Assembly (NCBI GenBank): GCA_964623885.1
Contig: CAZUVM010000105.1
Location: 1 to 42,435 of the forward strand
Source: CAZUVM01 sp964623885
Lineage (GTDB): Bacteria; Verrucomicrobiota; Verrucomicrobiia; Limisphaerales; UBA8199
Direction of reading: 5' to 3'
Length of the DNA: 42,435 nucleotides
Translations under genes and position numbers: made by a program
The notes under the pieces: generated by a model
The model's input: the letters and a program-made list of their open reading frames with translations, nothing else
What the model was told of the DNA's origin: nothing
The model's database searches: none
Part shown: in pieces, positions 1 through 7,902 of the stretch
Layout of the letters: every line of letters begins with the position of its first letter
Numbering within the stretch: position 1 is the stretch's first letter

Positions 1-128
1 ACTCGCGAATTGTAATCCTCGTTGTCTCTATGTGCAGTTTTCAGAGAACCGCCGCTCCCCCGGCATCGTTCTTTTCAATTTGCGTACGGTATTCGCGGAC
101 AAAGTCCGCATTGGCCGTGCGCCAGCAC
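1..128 (+). other. rRNA operon spacer upstream of 5S rRNA
   Basis: This stretch precedes the 5S gene and contains TGTGCAGTTTTCAGAGAAC around positions 31-49, a type of sequence often seen in 23S-5S spacers. I do not recognise the 3' end of a 23S gene in it, so the 23S gene probably ends just before the window. The short open frames crossing it look like chance. Confidence 0.5.
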
Positions 129-243
129 TTTGGTGGCCATAAAGCTGTGGTCCGACCCGTTCCCATTCCGAACACGGCCGTCAAACACAGTCTTGCCGAT
201 GGTAGTGGTTTTATAGACTCCGCGAGAGTAGGTTGCCGCCAGT
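129..243 (+). rRNA. rrf: 5S ribosomal RNA
   Basis: The sequence carries the conserved 5S core (GACCCGTTCCCATTCCGAAC around 153-172) and the 3' part with GATGGTAGT and GAGAGTAGG. The ends TTGGTGGC and GCCGCCAG pair to form helix I, which sets the ends to within a few bases. It is followed by a strong terminator. The gene is probably the last of an rRNA operon whose 16S and 23S genes lie before the window. Confidence 0.93.
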
Positions 244-248
244 TTTTC

Positions 249-287
249 AAAAAAACGCCGAAACATATCTTGTTTCGGCGTTTTTTT
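249..287 (+). terminator. Rho-independent terminator of the rRNA operon
   Basis: AACGCCGAAACA pairs perfectly with TGTTTCGGCGTT around a short loop. A run of seven T follows the stem and an A run precedes it. It ends rRNA transcription before the toxin-antitoxin pair. Confidence 0.93.
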
Positions 288-299
288 ATGGACTTGCTT

Positions 300-322
300 A
301 ACTTCAACTTCAAGTTAAAGTT
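300..322. promoter_or_regulatory. Palindromic operator of the toxin-antitoxin pair
   Basis: Four pentamers are arranged as AACTT, AACTT, AAGTT, AAGTT, each separated by one base. They form a 23-bp palindrome with 10 of 11 position pairs matching around the centre at 311. It lies 5 bp before the antitoxin ATG. Phd/YefM-type antitoxins commonly repress their own operon at such sites, so this is a likely autoregulatory operator. A weak -35/-10 pair (TTGCTT at 294, TAAAGT at 316) would straddle it. Confidence 0.65.
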
Positions 323-327
323 TAACA

Positions 328-573
328 ATGAAGACGCTAACTATGCTCGAATTTCGAAAAAATGCCGAGGCCATACTTCGGCGCGTCCACCGCGGCGAGC
401 GGTTCCTGCTCTCCCATCGAGGACGAGCAGCCGCGCGCCTGGAACCGGTCGAGAAACCTTCCGCCCTTTCGCCCGATGATCCTCTTCTCACCGTCGGCAC
501 CCGTGCGGTCCCCAGCCCGAAAGGCAAAACAAGGCATGCCGACATAGACTCGATACTTTATGGCGGAAGCTAA
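328..573 (+). CDS. Type II antitoxin, Phd/YefM-like
   Basis: This is an 81-residue protein whose N-terminus (MLEFRKNAEAILRRVHRGE, then a short beta strand with LSHRGRAAARL) matches the DNA-binding fold of Phd/YefM antitoxins. The C-terminal half, ending in the HADIDSILYGGS region, would be the flexible toxin-binding tail. It overlaps the following PIN-domain toxin gene by 14 bp, the usual antitoxin-first order. The chosen ATG has no clear ribosome site; a second ATG at 343 is possible. With a candidate -10 just upstream, the mRNA may be leaderless. Family assignment is good; the exact start is less sure. Confidence 0.8.
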   Translation: MKTLTMLEFRKNAEAILRRVHRGERFLLSHRGRAAARLEPVEKPSALSPDDPLLTVGTRAVPSPKGKTRHADIDSILYGGS

Positions 574-982
574 TGTGTTCGTCGACACAGCGGGGTTCCT
601 CGCATTGTGGGATGCTTCGGACGAACATCATGTCCGCGCGCTTCGCCTCCAGTCAGAACTGGCTTCTCAGAAACGCAAGCTCGTGACCACTGATTATGTT
701 GTCGATGAAACCGTAACGCTCCTTTTGGTGCGTCACAGTCACGCCGCAGCCTCAGACTTTCTTCGAACCGTTGATGCCACTCGTTGGCTGCAGCTTGAAT
801 GGACCGACTCGGAACGATTCCGTGCTGCCGCCAGCTTTTTTATGCAGCACGATGACAAAGACTACTCCTTTACTGATTGCGTAAGCTTCACGGTCATGCG
901 CGACCTTGGCATTAAGGACGGGTTTACGACCGACCGCCACTTCCGCCAGGCGGGGTTCAATCCATTGTTGCATCAGTCGTAA
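560..982 (+). CDS. PIN-domain toxin, VapC-like ribonuclease
   Basis: This is a 140-residue PIN domain. The acidic residues expected to bind catalytic Mg2+ are visible: Asp9 in VFVDTAGF, Glu50 in VVDETVTLL, Asp106 (with Asp101 close by) in YSFTDCVSF, and Asp125 in TTDRHF. PIN toxins cleave RNA, often tRNA or rRNA, and are held inactive by the antitoxin encoded just upstream. The 14-bp overlap with the antitoxin supports translational coupling. The length is normal for the family. Because all active-site residues are intact, the toxin is probably functional. The RNA target cannot be read from the sequence. Confidence 0.88.
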   Translation: MAEANVFVDTAGFLALWDASDEHHVRALRLQSELASQKRKLVTTDYVVDETVTLLLVRHSHAAASDFLRTVDATRWLQLEWTDSERFRAAASFFMQHDDKDYSFTDCVSFTVMRDLGIKDGFTTDRHFRQAGFNPLLHQS

Positions 983-1059
983 GGAAAACCACACGGGCAC
1001 CCATCCGCCACCGAATCCGCTATCGCCCTGCTTGCAGCTCTGCTAAACTGCGCCTGTCC

Positions 1060-1698
1060 ATGGATCCACGACAGCTCATTAACGGTCTGCTCATGTATAT
1101 CAGTCTGGTGATCCTGCTGACTTTCCATGAGTTCGGCCACGGCTGGATGGCCTGGAAGTGCGGCGATGATACCGCCCGGCTGCAGGGCCGGGTTTCGCTC
1201 AATCCTCTGGTGCACATCGACATGATCGGCACGGTCATTATTCCACTGCTCGCAATCTTTTTTGGATTGGGCTTCCTGGTTGGTTGGGCCAAACCCGTTC
1301 CGGTGAATCCGAATAACTTGCGCAATCCCAAAGCCGACGATCTGCTGGTCACGCTCGCCGGTCCTTTCATGAACCTCCTGCTTGGCGTCGTGCTCGTAGG
1401 TCTCATGCGCGTGGGCATAATGATCCATTCCACAAACGTCATCGAACTTGGCGCCAGCATGGCCTATCTCAGCCTGCTTCTCTGCTTTTTCAATCTGATC
1501 CCTATTCCGCCCCTGGACGGCTCTCAAGTGCTTCGGACGCTTACCAACATGAGCTACGAGACCTTCCACAACTTCGCTCGGTTCGGCTTTATCATTCTCA
1601 TCCTGGTGCTGCAGGTCCCGCAGGTAGGCCACACCTTGAACGCCGTCACGCAGACCTCCCTTTCGGCCATCGGCAGTTGGTTCGGGGTTCCTGTCTGA
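1060..1698 (+). CDS. Site-2 protease family membrane metalloprotease (M50)
   Basis: This 212-residue, very hydrophobic protein carries the zinc motif HEFGH at residues 23-27 in the first membrane segment. The second M50 motif, NLIPIPPLDG, holds the third zinc ligand Asp153. Together they define the S2P/M50 intramembrane proteases, in the short form lacking PDZ domains (Rip/SpoIVFB-like core). Such enzymes cut membrane-bound substrates, for instance anti-sigma factors, but no substrate gene is adjacent. It is transcribed alone, convergent with the next gene. The ATG at 1060 gives a normal N-terminus directly before the first membrane segment. Confidence 0.88.
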   Translation: MDPRQLINGLLMYISLVILLTFHEFGHGWMAWKCGDDTARLQGRVSLNPLVHIDMIGTVIIPLLAIFFGLGFLVGWAKPVPVNPNNLRNPKADDLLVTLAGPFMNLLLGVVLVGLMRVGIMIHSTNVIELGASMAYLSLLLCFFNLIPIPPLDGSQVLRTLTNMSYETFHNFARFGFIILILVLQVPQVGHTLNAVTQTSLSAIGSWFGVPV

Positions 1699-1793
1699 CG
1701 GAGCGCGAGCGGTCCCCGCTTGCAGTTGCATTCCGGTTCAAGGGCGGCGTTTTCCAAACCAACCCTCTCTAACGGTTCGAAATCGCCGTCGTG

Positions 1794-2996
1794 CTACCGG
1801 TCAGGCGCTTTGGGCACAATGTCCGTTTGCAATCGCGGGTCCGCCGCTCGCACCACCGTCTCCGCCAGTCCTAGCTCACGTCGGACGATGTTCGTGCCTT
1901 GCGCTATCGCCGTGGTCTTGAAGAACGCAATCTCCCGGTTGCAGCCTTGCCGACCGAACCCGCAGTCGCTCGAGACGATCAGCTGCTCGGGCGCTATATG
2001 TTTCAATGCCTGCCGGATCGTGTCCGCCACCGTTTCGGGTTGCTCCACCTGTAGCGAGCGGTGACTGACCACCCCTACCGCTATCTTCTTCTTCAACTTC
2101 CCTTTAAAAGGCGCGAACAGTTCGATCTCTCGCATCTGCCGGTCTTTCGTTTCGATCGTCCAAACATCTCCGCGGCAGGCCTCGAGGTACAATTCAAATG
2201 ACTCCCGATAGCTGTCGTTCTCGATCACGCGTTGCATGTTGGGATTCCCCCAACACGTGTGAATCCAAATCTCCACGTCATCCAGACCCTGCACCTCGCG
2301 GTTGTACGCTTCCACCATGAACTTCACGTTCTCGTGGTTCTTGCCGTACGTGTTCGACCAGAAATGCAGTGTTGGTTCTTCGACCTGTATGCATTTGCAT
2401 CCCGCGTCGCGCAGCGCCAGCAACTCCTTGTTCATTGCTACCGCCATGTCCCAGATCACTTCGTGCCGATCCTTGTATTTGTTCGTGTGCAGATCGAGGA
2501 ACAGCCCCATCACTTGCGAGCAGCATGTACCAAACTTAATCGGCTTCGACGTCTTGGCCTGCGCGAGCCGCCATAACTTCGGATAATCGAGTGGCCGATG
2601 TTCCACTTTGTCCACGACTCGCGGCCACCGCCAGCCGGTGTAAATCTCGTTTAGCAACGTGCCCGGCGGATATTTCAACCACGGGGACCGCGTCTGTTCC
2701 GATTGCAGGTAATCGCCGTCAAATCCCGCCCACCGCTGTAGCGGATAATGATGCCACGAACGCCCCGCCAGGTCGTCGTCACAATGCAGATCCCCATGCG
2801 TCAGGATATCCAACCCGGCCCGTTCTTGATCGCTGAGCACCACCGCGAGCGCGTCCTGGAACTTCTCCCGGAATCGAACGTCCATTAGGCACGTGTCGAG
2901 CGGCCTGCCCCACATGCTGTCGTCGAACCAGCGCGGCCGCGGCCAGGATCCGGTGATGGTGCAAGGTAGAACTTTATCTGCGGTGATGGTGAGCAT
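1794..2996 (-). CDS. MetE-like cobalamin-independent methionine synthase family protein
   Basis: This 400-residue protein corresponds to the single catalytic barrel of the UROD/MetE superfamily. It lacks the extra N-terminal barrel of the roughly 750-residue enterobacterial MetE. Putative zinc ligands are visible: His246 and Cys248 in IHTCWGN, a candidate Glu282 in TIETKD, and Cys345 in SSDCGFGR. The N-terminal TGSWPRPRWF resembles the family start. It probably transfers a methyl group to homocysteine or a related thiol, but short homologues may use other methyl donors. It is divergent from the MFS gene, sharing about 107 bp of upstream DNA in which I see no known riboswitch. Confidence 0.8.
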   Translation of the reverse strand: MLTITADKVLPCTITGSWPRPRWFDDSMWGRPLDTCLMDVRFREKFQDALAVVLSDQERAGLDILTHGDLHCDDDLAGRSWHHYPLQRWAGFDGDYLQSEQTRSPWLKYPPGTLLNEIYTGWRWPRVVDKVEHRPLDYPKLWRLAQAKTSKPIKFGTCCSQVMGLFLDLHTNKYKDRHEVIWDMAVAMNKELLALRDAGCKCIQVEEPTLHFWSNTYGKNHENVKFMVEAYNREVQGLDDVEIWIHTCWGNPNMQRVIENDSYRESFELYLEACRGDVWTIETKDRQMREIELFAPFKGKLKKKIAVGVVSHRSLQVEQPETVADTIRQALKHIAPEQLIVSSDCGFGRQGCNREIAFFKTTAIAQGTNIVRRELGLAETVVRAADPRLQTDIVPKAPDR

Positions 2997-3103
2997 GGGA
3001 GCTTAAATAATCCAATTGTTCGCGTCAGGCAAGACACTGCTCTGGCTCCGCTGTTTTTTATCTGGCCTCATCCGGCAATTTGTCCACCATACCGTGACTC
3101 CGC

Positions 3104-4378
3104 ATGGATACGACGGACGTAAAGGCGGGTTTAACTGCGCCCGAAGTGGCCGGTCTGAATCAGATCTCCGCGCAACAATGGCGCTCGGGACTGGCGGCGT
3201 GGTTGGGCTGGACCTTTGACGGTCTCGACATGCACCTGTATACGCTCGTCGCGGCTCCGTTTGTTGCTGAGCTACTGGCCGCGCCCAGCACCACTGAGCC
3301 CTCAGTCGGGCGGTACAGTTCCATCATCCAGGGCGCTTTTCTTCTAGGTTGGGCTTTGGGTGGTGGTTTCTTTGGGCGTATTGGTGATCGTCTTGGTCGC
3401 GCCCGTGCTTTGAGTCTTACTGTTCTAACCTATGCCCTATTTACCGGTCTCTCTTTCTTCGCGCATGCCTGGTGGCATCTCCTTATCTTTCGCTTTCTGT
3501 CCGCGTTGGGAATTGGCGGAGAATGGGCGGTGGGCGCCTCGTTATTGGCCGAAACCTGGCCACGCCGCTGGCGTCCTTGGATCGCGGCGGTGCTCCAAAG
3601 CGGAGTCAATGTAGGCATCCTGGTCGCCGTGCTCGCCAATTACGTCCTCGCCAGCGCGCCGCCACGCTGCCTTTTTCTGGTCGGCATCCTCCCGGCATTG
3701 CTGGTTTTCTGGATCCGCCGCGCTGTCCCTGAACCGGAAGAATGGCGCCAGGCTAAGGCACAGGCTCAGGTCGAACCGCGTGTCCGGGATCTGTTCGGAC
3801 CGAATGTTCGGCCGATCATGCTTTGGGTTGTGCTCGTCTGCGGGATTTCGCTGACGGCCCATTGGGCTTTTATGTTCTGGCATCAACAGCAACTGCGTAA
3901 CCTGCCTGAAGTGCTCAATTGGTCCCGCGCGGAAAAGAACAAGCTTGTGGATGCGGCCATGTTCGTGGTGATTTTCTCGTCGATTATCGGCAATTTCTTT
4001 TGCGGCTGGGCCGCGCGACGCGCCGGCTACCGCGCGACGATCGCGGCGATATTCCTGGTGTATTTCGCGGCCATGTTCGGCGCCTACTGTGTGCCCCGAA
4101 ACCACCAGGCGCTGTTCTTTTGGTTTCCGATCATCGGCTTCTGCCAGGGCGCCTTCGCTCTATTCACTATGTATCTGCCGCCCCTTTTCCCGACGCTCCT
4201 GCGCACAACGGGCGCCGGTTTCTCTTACAACATCGGCCGCATAACCGCCGCGTTCGGCACTGTTTTTTTCGGATTGTTCTCAAACGTCGGCGACCACCGC
4301 GCGGCGCTGTTCTACGCCTGCTTTCTGTTTTTGCCGGCGGCCATCGCTGCCATGTTCCTGCCGTCGACGCGCGACTGA
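3104..4378 (+). CDS. Major facilitator superfamily transporter
   Basis: This 424-residue protein has about twelve hydrophobic segments. It has the MFS signature between segments 2 and 3 (GRIGDRLGRARAL) and the GIGGEWAVGASLLAE stretch typical of the sugar/aromatic-acid proton symporter branch. WTFDGLDMHLYTL in the first membrane segment also fits that branch. The substrate cannot be read from the sequence; sialic acid, aromatic acids and other organic acids are all known for relatives. The stop codon lies 10 bp before the ATG of the bshA-like gene, so the three genes from here to the OPT transporter probably form one operon. Confidence 0.85.
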   Translation: MDTTDVKAGLTAPEVAGLNQISAQQWRSGLAAWLGWTFDGLDMHLYTLVAAPFVAELLAAPSTTEPSVGRYSSIIQGAFLLGWALGGGFFGRIGDRLGRARALSLTVLTYALFTGLSFFAHAWWHLLIFRFLSALGIGGEWAVGASLLAETWPRRWRPWIAAVLQSGVNVGILVAVLANYVLASAPPRCLFLVGILPALLVFWIRRAVPEPEEWRQAKAQAQVEPRVRDLFGPNVRPIMLWVVLVCGISLTAHWAFMFWHQQQLRNLPEVLNWSRAEKNKLVDAAMFVVIFSSIIGNFFCGWAARRAGYRATIAAIFLVYFAAMFGAYCVPRNHQALFFWFPIIGFCQGAFALFTMYLPPLFPTLLRTTGAGFSYNIGRITAAFGTVFFGLFSNVGDHRAALFYACFLFLPAAIAAMFLPSTRD

Positions 4379-4388
4379 ACCAGTGGCT

Positions 4389-5498
4389 ATGAATATTGGG
4401 ATTACTTGTTATCCATCCGTCGGCGGCAGCGGAATTCTGGCCTCTGCCCTCGGCGAGGAGTTGGCGCGCCGAGGACACGAAGTTCGCTTCCTGAGTTACG
4501 AACGCCCCTTCCGGCTGCCCGTCAACGTCCCGCGCCTTCATTTTCACCCCGTCGCAATTAATGATTACGGCCTCTTCAAGTACCCCGACTACACCCTGCC
4601 CCTGTCGGTCAAAATGGCCGAATTAACTCGGGATTATCACCTCGACATCCTCCACGTGCATTACGCCGTGCCGCATGCCACTGCGGCTATCCTGGCTCAG
4701 TCCATGCTTCCCGCTGAGCAACGGCCTCGCCTGGTGACCACGTTGCACGGAACTGACACGACACTTTTGGGTCGCGACCCCAATTACGGTCCCGCTATCC
4801 GTCATGCTTTAGGATGCTCGGATGCCGTCACCGCTGTTTCCGCGTACCTGCAGCACGAAACGCAGCAGTTGTTGAACCTCGATCGACCCATTGAGGTCAT
4901 CCATAACTTCTTCACCCCTCGCGAGCCGCGCCGATCTCGCGCTGAAGTCCGCCGCGAACTCGGCATGGGCGACGAAATCATGATTCTTCACGCCTCCAAC
5001 CTTCGGGCGTTAAAGCGGATCGACCTCCTTCTCGAAACGGTGGCCCGCATTCAGCCACGGGACAGCTTTAAGCTAGTGATCCTTGCCGGTGATACCTTTG
5101 GCCCGTTCGAACCCGAAGTCCGACGCCTCGGTCTCCAAGATCGGGTTCTGGTCCGTGAAAAAGTGAACCACATTGAGGACTACCTCCAGGCTTCCGACCT
5201 GGGCTTGTATACGTCGGAAACCGAAAGTTTCTGCTTGAGCCTGCTCGAAGGAATGTTCTTTGGGTGCCCGAGCGTTTCCACACGGGTGGGCGGCATTCCG
5301 GAAGTGGTGGAGGATGGCGTGAGTGGTGTTCTGGTGCCGTTCGGTGACGTGGACGGCCTGGCAAAAGCGCTGAATAAGTTGATAGCCGAACCGGAGCAGC
5401 GTGCCGCTCTCGGCCGCGCCGCGCGGCGCCGAGCGCTGGAGCATTTCTCGGCTGACACAATCGTCCCGAAATATGAGGCCCTTTACCGACGATTATGA
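4389..5498 (+). CDS. bshA: N-acetyl-alpha-D-glucosaminyl L-malate synthase BshA
   Basis: This is a GT-B glycosyltransferase of 369 residues. The N-terminus MNIGITCYPSVGGSGILA is almost the textbook BshA start, followed by HVHYAVPHA, TTLHGTDTTLLG and the C-terminal donor-site region ETESFCLSLLEGMFFG. BshA makes GlcNAc-malate from UDP-GlcNAc and L-malate, the first step of bacillithiol synthesis in the cytoplasm. No bshB or bshC gene is in the window. A GTG at 4383 in frame is an alternative start, but the ATG matches the family start. The stop overlaps the next ATG (ATGA), giving strong translational coupling to the OPT transporter. Confidence 0.9.
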   Translation: MNIGITCYPSVGGSGILASALGEELARRGHEVRFLSYERPFRLPVNVPRLHFHPVAINDYGLFKYPDYTLPLSVKMAELTRDYHLDILHVHYAVPHATAAILAQSMLPAEQRPRLVTTLHGTDTTLLGRDPNYGPAIRHALGCSDAVTAVSAYLQHETQQLLNLDRPIEVIHNFFTPREPRRSRAEVRRELGMGDEIMILHASNLRALKRIDLLLETVARIQPRDSFKLVILAGDTFGPFEPEVRRLGLQDRVLVREKVNHIEDYLQASDLGLYTSETESFCLSLLEGMFFGCPSVSTRVGGIPEVVEDGVSGVLVPFGDVDGLAKALNKLIAEPEQRAALGRAARRRALEHFSADTIVPKYEALYRRL

Positions 5499-7363
5499 GT
5501 GACTCTTCCGCGGCGCCGGGCCCGCCGACTCCTGGGAAGACTTCCACTCGCAGACGCTTTCTACCCCGTATCGGCTCGCCCGGTTATCACATCCTTCTTT
5601 CTGCAGTTGCCATCTTGATCCTGGGTCCGCTCGGAGGCGTTTCCTCTGCCTTCATGAATTTCTCCATTGGATTTTTCATCGGCGGTCAGGTCCTGGCCGG
5701 TATCCTGGGCAGCACGGTCACGTTGCCTTACGGTCCCGAAGGAAAGCACGGCGCCAATTACATGCAAACGATGGCTGCTTCCGTGGCGGGTATGTGCGCC
5801 ATGGCGGTGCTGGTGCAGGCGTTGGCCTGGTTGGGTCTGCCTGAACCACCGATGTGGCAGCTCATGCTCTATTTCCTTTGCATGGGGATGTTTGGTGTCG
5901 GCATCGGCATGCTCTACACACCTATCCTGGTCGACCGCATGCAACTGGCCTATCCCTCAGGTTACGCCGTCGCCAATATTCTCCGTGCGCTGACTGATAA
6001 AAACCTGTTGAAACGCTCGGTAGCCAAACTTGGCAGCGGTATGGGTATAGGGTATGTCGTGGGCTTATTCTCGCTGAACCTTTCCTGGTTCCGGTGGTTC
6101 GGTTTCTCAAAGGCAGGCATTGACGTTTTGGCTAAGGTCTCCATTTCGGCTTCGACCTTCGGCGCCGCAATGATCGTGGGCGCGCGCATTACGATTCCGG
6201 CCCTGGTTGTGGCACTGATCGGCATTTGGCAAAGACCGCACCTGGTGGCAATCGGTTGGCTCGGCAAGGACGATCCCTACCGAAAAATCGGTTTCATCAT
6301 CTCGCTGGGGACGATTCTTGGCGCCGCGATCATCGATATTGGCTTGATCCTGATCGAGTTCATTCGCCGATTGCGTCAAGAGGCATTACCTGCTCAACCC
6401 ACCGAAGACTGGAAACGAGTGAATACCTGGCGGCTGGTCGCCTGGGTTCTGTTCTGGGGCGCCGGTACCGTAATAGTCGGCCACCAGGTTTTGCACCAAC
6501 CGCTCAATTACCTCATCATTGCGGTCGTTCTCTGTTTTTTGTTCGTGCTCGTCAACGGTATCTCCCAAGGCATCTCGGATTGGAACCCACTGTCGAGCGC
6601 ATTTGTCATGACGGTTTTTATCCTGGCTGCGTTAGGACTTCACGATCCCGGCATTGGTCTGATGTGCGCCTCCATTCTGCTCGTGGCTTGCAGCGAGGGC
6701 GGCGATATGCAGCAGGATCGCTCCACCGGTTGGCGCCTTGGCACCAACCGTGTTGTCCAGTTCCGTTACCAGGTCATCGGCATAACTATGGGGGCCGTAT
6801 TAACTGTGTTGCTTGCCAAGGTGTTCATGGCGGCGTACCCATTCCTGACCCAGGATCAATTCAGCCATCCGCATCTGCCGGGTTCAGAAAAGTGGCAGTC
6901 GGCAATGACCTTCAAACTCGTCGGTGCCCTCCGCGGCATCACCACTTCCCAGCCATATGTAATGAAGGCACTACAGCTTGGGGTCTTGATTGGACTCGTC
7001 ATCGAAATCCTTCGCAAAATCATCAAAAGCCGCCCCGCGTACAAAGAATTCGTTAGTCGAACGGCGCCTGGCAAAGTGTTCGATTTCCTGCTCGATGCCG
7101 TACTACTTTGCAGTCCTTATGCCTCTTCCTTCGGCGGATTTGTGGAGTTGCCTACAGTGCTTTGGTGGGCGGCAGGCGGCGTGGTTGCCTCGCTCTATGA
7201 CGCGCTTCAGCAATGGTTCTCCGCTCGTTCCGGCAAGCAAGTGGATGATGCCCTGCCTGCGGATATGAGCACGATGTCCCTGATTGGCGGCGGGTTGATT
7301 GCTGGCGACTCGCTGGCCGCCTTAAGTGTGGGAATCTATGGCCTTTTGAGCACGCTTCTGTAG
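5495..7363 (+). CDS. OPT family oligopeptide or metal-chelate transporter
   Basis: This 622-residue protein has about fourteen to sixteen hydrophobic segments. The region GGDMQQDRSTGWRLGTNRVV followed by QFRYQVIG, and NPLSSAFVMT before it, are characteristic of the OPT superfamily. The members take up small peptides, glutathione-like thiols or metal chelates. The first 30 residues are polar and Pro/Ser-rich, as expected for a cytoplasmic leader. Its start codon overlaps the bshA stop, so it is produced with a bacillithiol enzyme. A thiol or thiol-metal substrate is therefore an attractive but unproven inference. Confidence 0.87.
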   Translation: MSDSSAAPGPPTPGKTSTRRRFLPRIGSPGYHILLSAVAILILGPLGGVSSAFMNFSIGFFIGGQVLAGILGSTVTLPYGPEGKHGANYMQTMAASVAGMCAMAVLVQALAWLGLPEPPMWQLMLYFLCMGMFGVGIGMLYTPILVDRMQLAYPSGYAVANILRALTDKNLLKRSVAKLGSGMGIGYVVGLFSLNLSWFRWFGFSKAGIDVLAKVSISASTFGAAMIVGARITIPALVVALIGIWQRPHLVAIGWLGKDDPYRKIGFIISLGTILGAAIIDIGLILIEFIRRLRQEALPAQPTEDWKRVNTWRLVAWVLFWGAGTVIVGHQVLHQPLNYLIIAVVLCFLFVLVNGISQGISDWNPLSSAFVMTVFILAALGLHDPGIGLMCASILLVACSEGGDMQQDRSTGWRLGTNRVVQFRYQVIGITMGAVLTVLLAKVFMAAYPFLTQDQFSHPHLPGSEKWQSAMTFKLVGALRGITTSQPYVMKALQLGVLIGLVIEILRKIIKSRPAYKEFVSRTAPGKVFDFLLDAVLLCSPYASSFGGFVELPTVLWWAAGGVVASLYDALQQWFSARSGKQVDDALPADMSTMSLIGGGLIAGDSLAALSVGIYGLLSTLL

Positions 7364-7387
7364 CCGGCTTCCGCGAGCCCCCGCACA

Positions 7388-7753
7388 TCATCCCGCGAGG
7401 ACCTTTTCGGCCTGTTCCATCGTGTCGCAGGTGACAATCCTCAAACCGTGCCGGTAATGGAACAGAGACATGATATTGAAACCGATATCTTTGTGAGGGT
7501 CCGGAATCACCCGCACCACGAGGGACACGCCTTTCTGATTCATCAGATCCATCGTCCGGCTGATTTCGGGCACGCAGTCCTGTTCCATCAGGTTCAGGCC
7601 GGTTAGATCCGTCAGCAGCCGGAAACCAGGTTGGAGCTCTGCGACCAGTCTCTCGATCTCCTGTAGCGCTTGCCTTGCTTCAACCACCTTAACTTCTCCG
7701 GTGAAACTCAGCTTTAGCACATTGGAGATTTTGTCGATTCGTGTTGCGGTCAT
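7388..7753 (-). CDS. Small STAS/SEC14-like domain protein
   Basis: This protein of about 121 residues has alternating strands and helices: KISNVLKLSFTGEVKVVEARQ, then FRLLTDLTGL, then SLVVRVIPDP. It resembles the STAS-like fold of stand-alone cytoplasmic proteins with a DLTGL turn after the central strand. No enzymatic residues are obvious. I chose the ATG at 7753 (MTATRIDK) over the one at 7783, because the extra ten residues (MPQSCEPYGC) do not look like part of the fold. It is convergent with the OPT gene and divergent from ftsK. The function is unknown; anti-sigma antagonist-like or lipid-binding roles are possibilities. Confidence 0.65.
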   Translation of the reverse strand: MTATRIDKISNVLKLSFTGEVKVVEARQALQEIERLVAELQPGFRLLTDLTGLNLMEQDCVPEISRTMDLMNQKGVSLVVRVIPDPHKDIGFNIMSLFHYRHGLRIVTCDTMEQAEKVLAG

Positions 7754-7902
7754 GCACCCATAGGGTTCACAGGATTGTGGCATGAATCAGCACGCATGGC
7801 ACACTCGAAATTCGGTCTGCGCGGGCGTTTCTGCAAAACAGGTTTGCCTTTGTGCCCTACGCGACGCTTGTCACTTCCGCTAACCGGGTGCTACTCTAAC
7901 GT

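Noticed and set aside
22..479. Several open frames over the 5S region on both strands
   Set aside because: They cover the 5S rRNA and its terminator, show no domain and are explained by the RNA gene.
973..1731. Long minus-strand frame of 252 residues
   Set aside because: It is the antisense shadow of the M50 protease, with low-complexity composition and no recognisable fold.
2997..3103. Possible SAM or cobalamin riboswitch before the MetE-like gene
   Set aside because: I find no conserved core of either riboswitch, and the region is too short for a cobalamin type.
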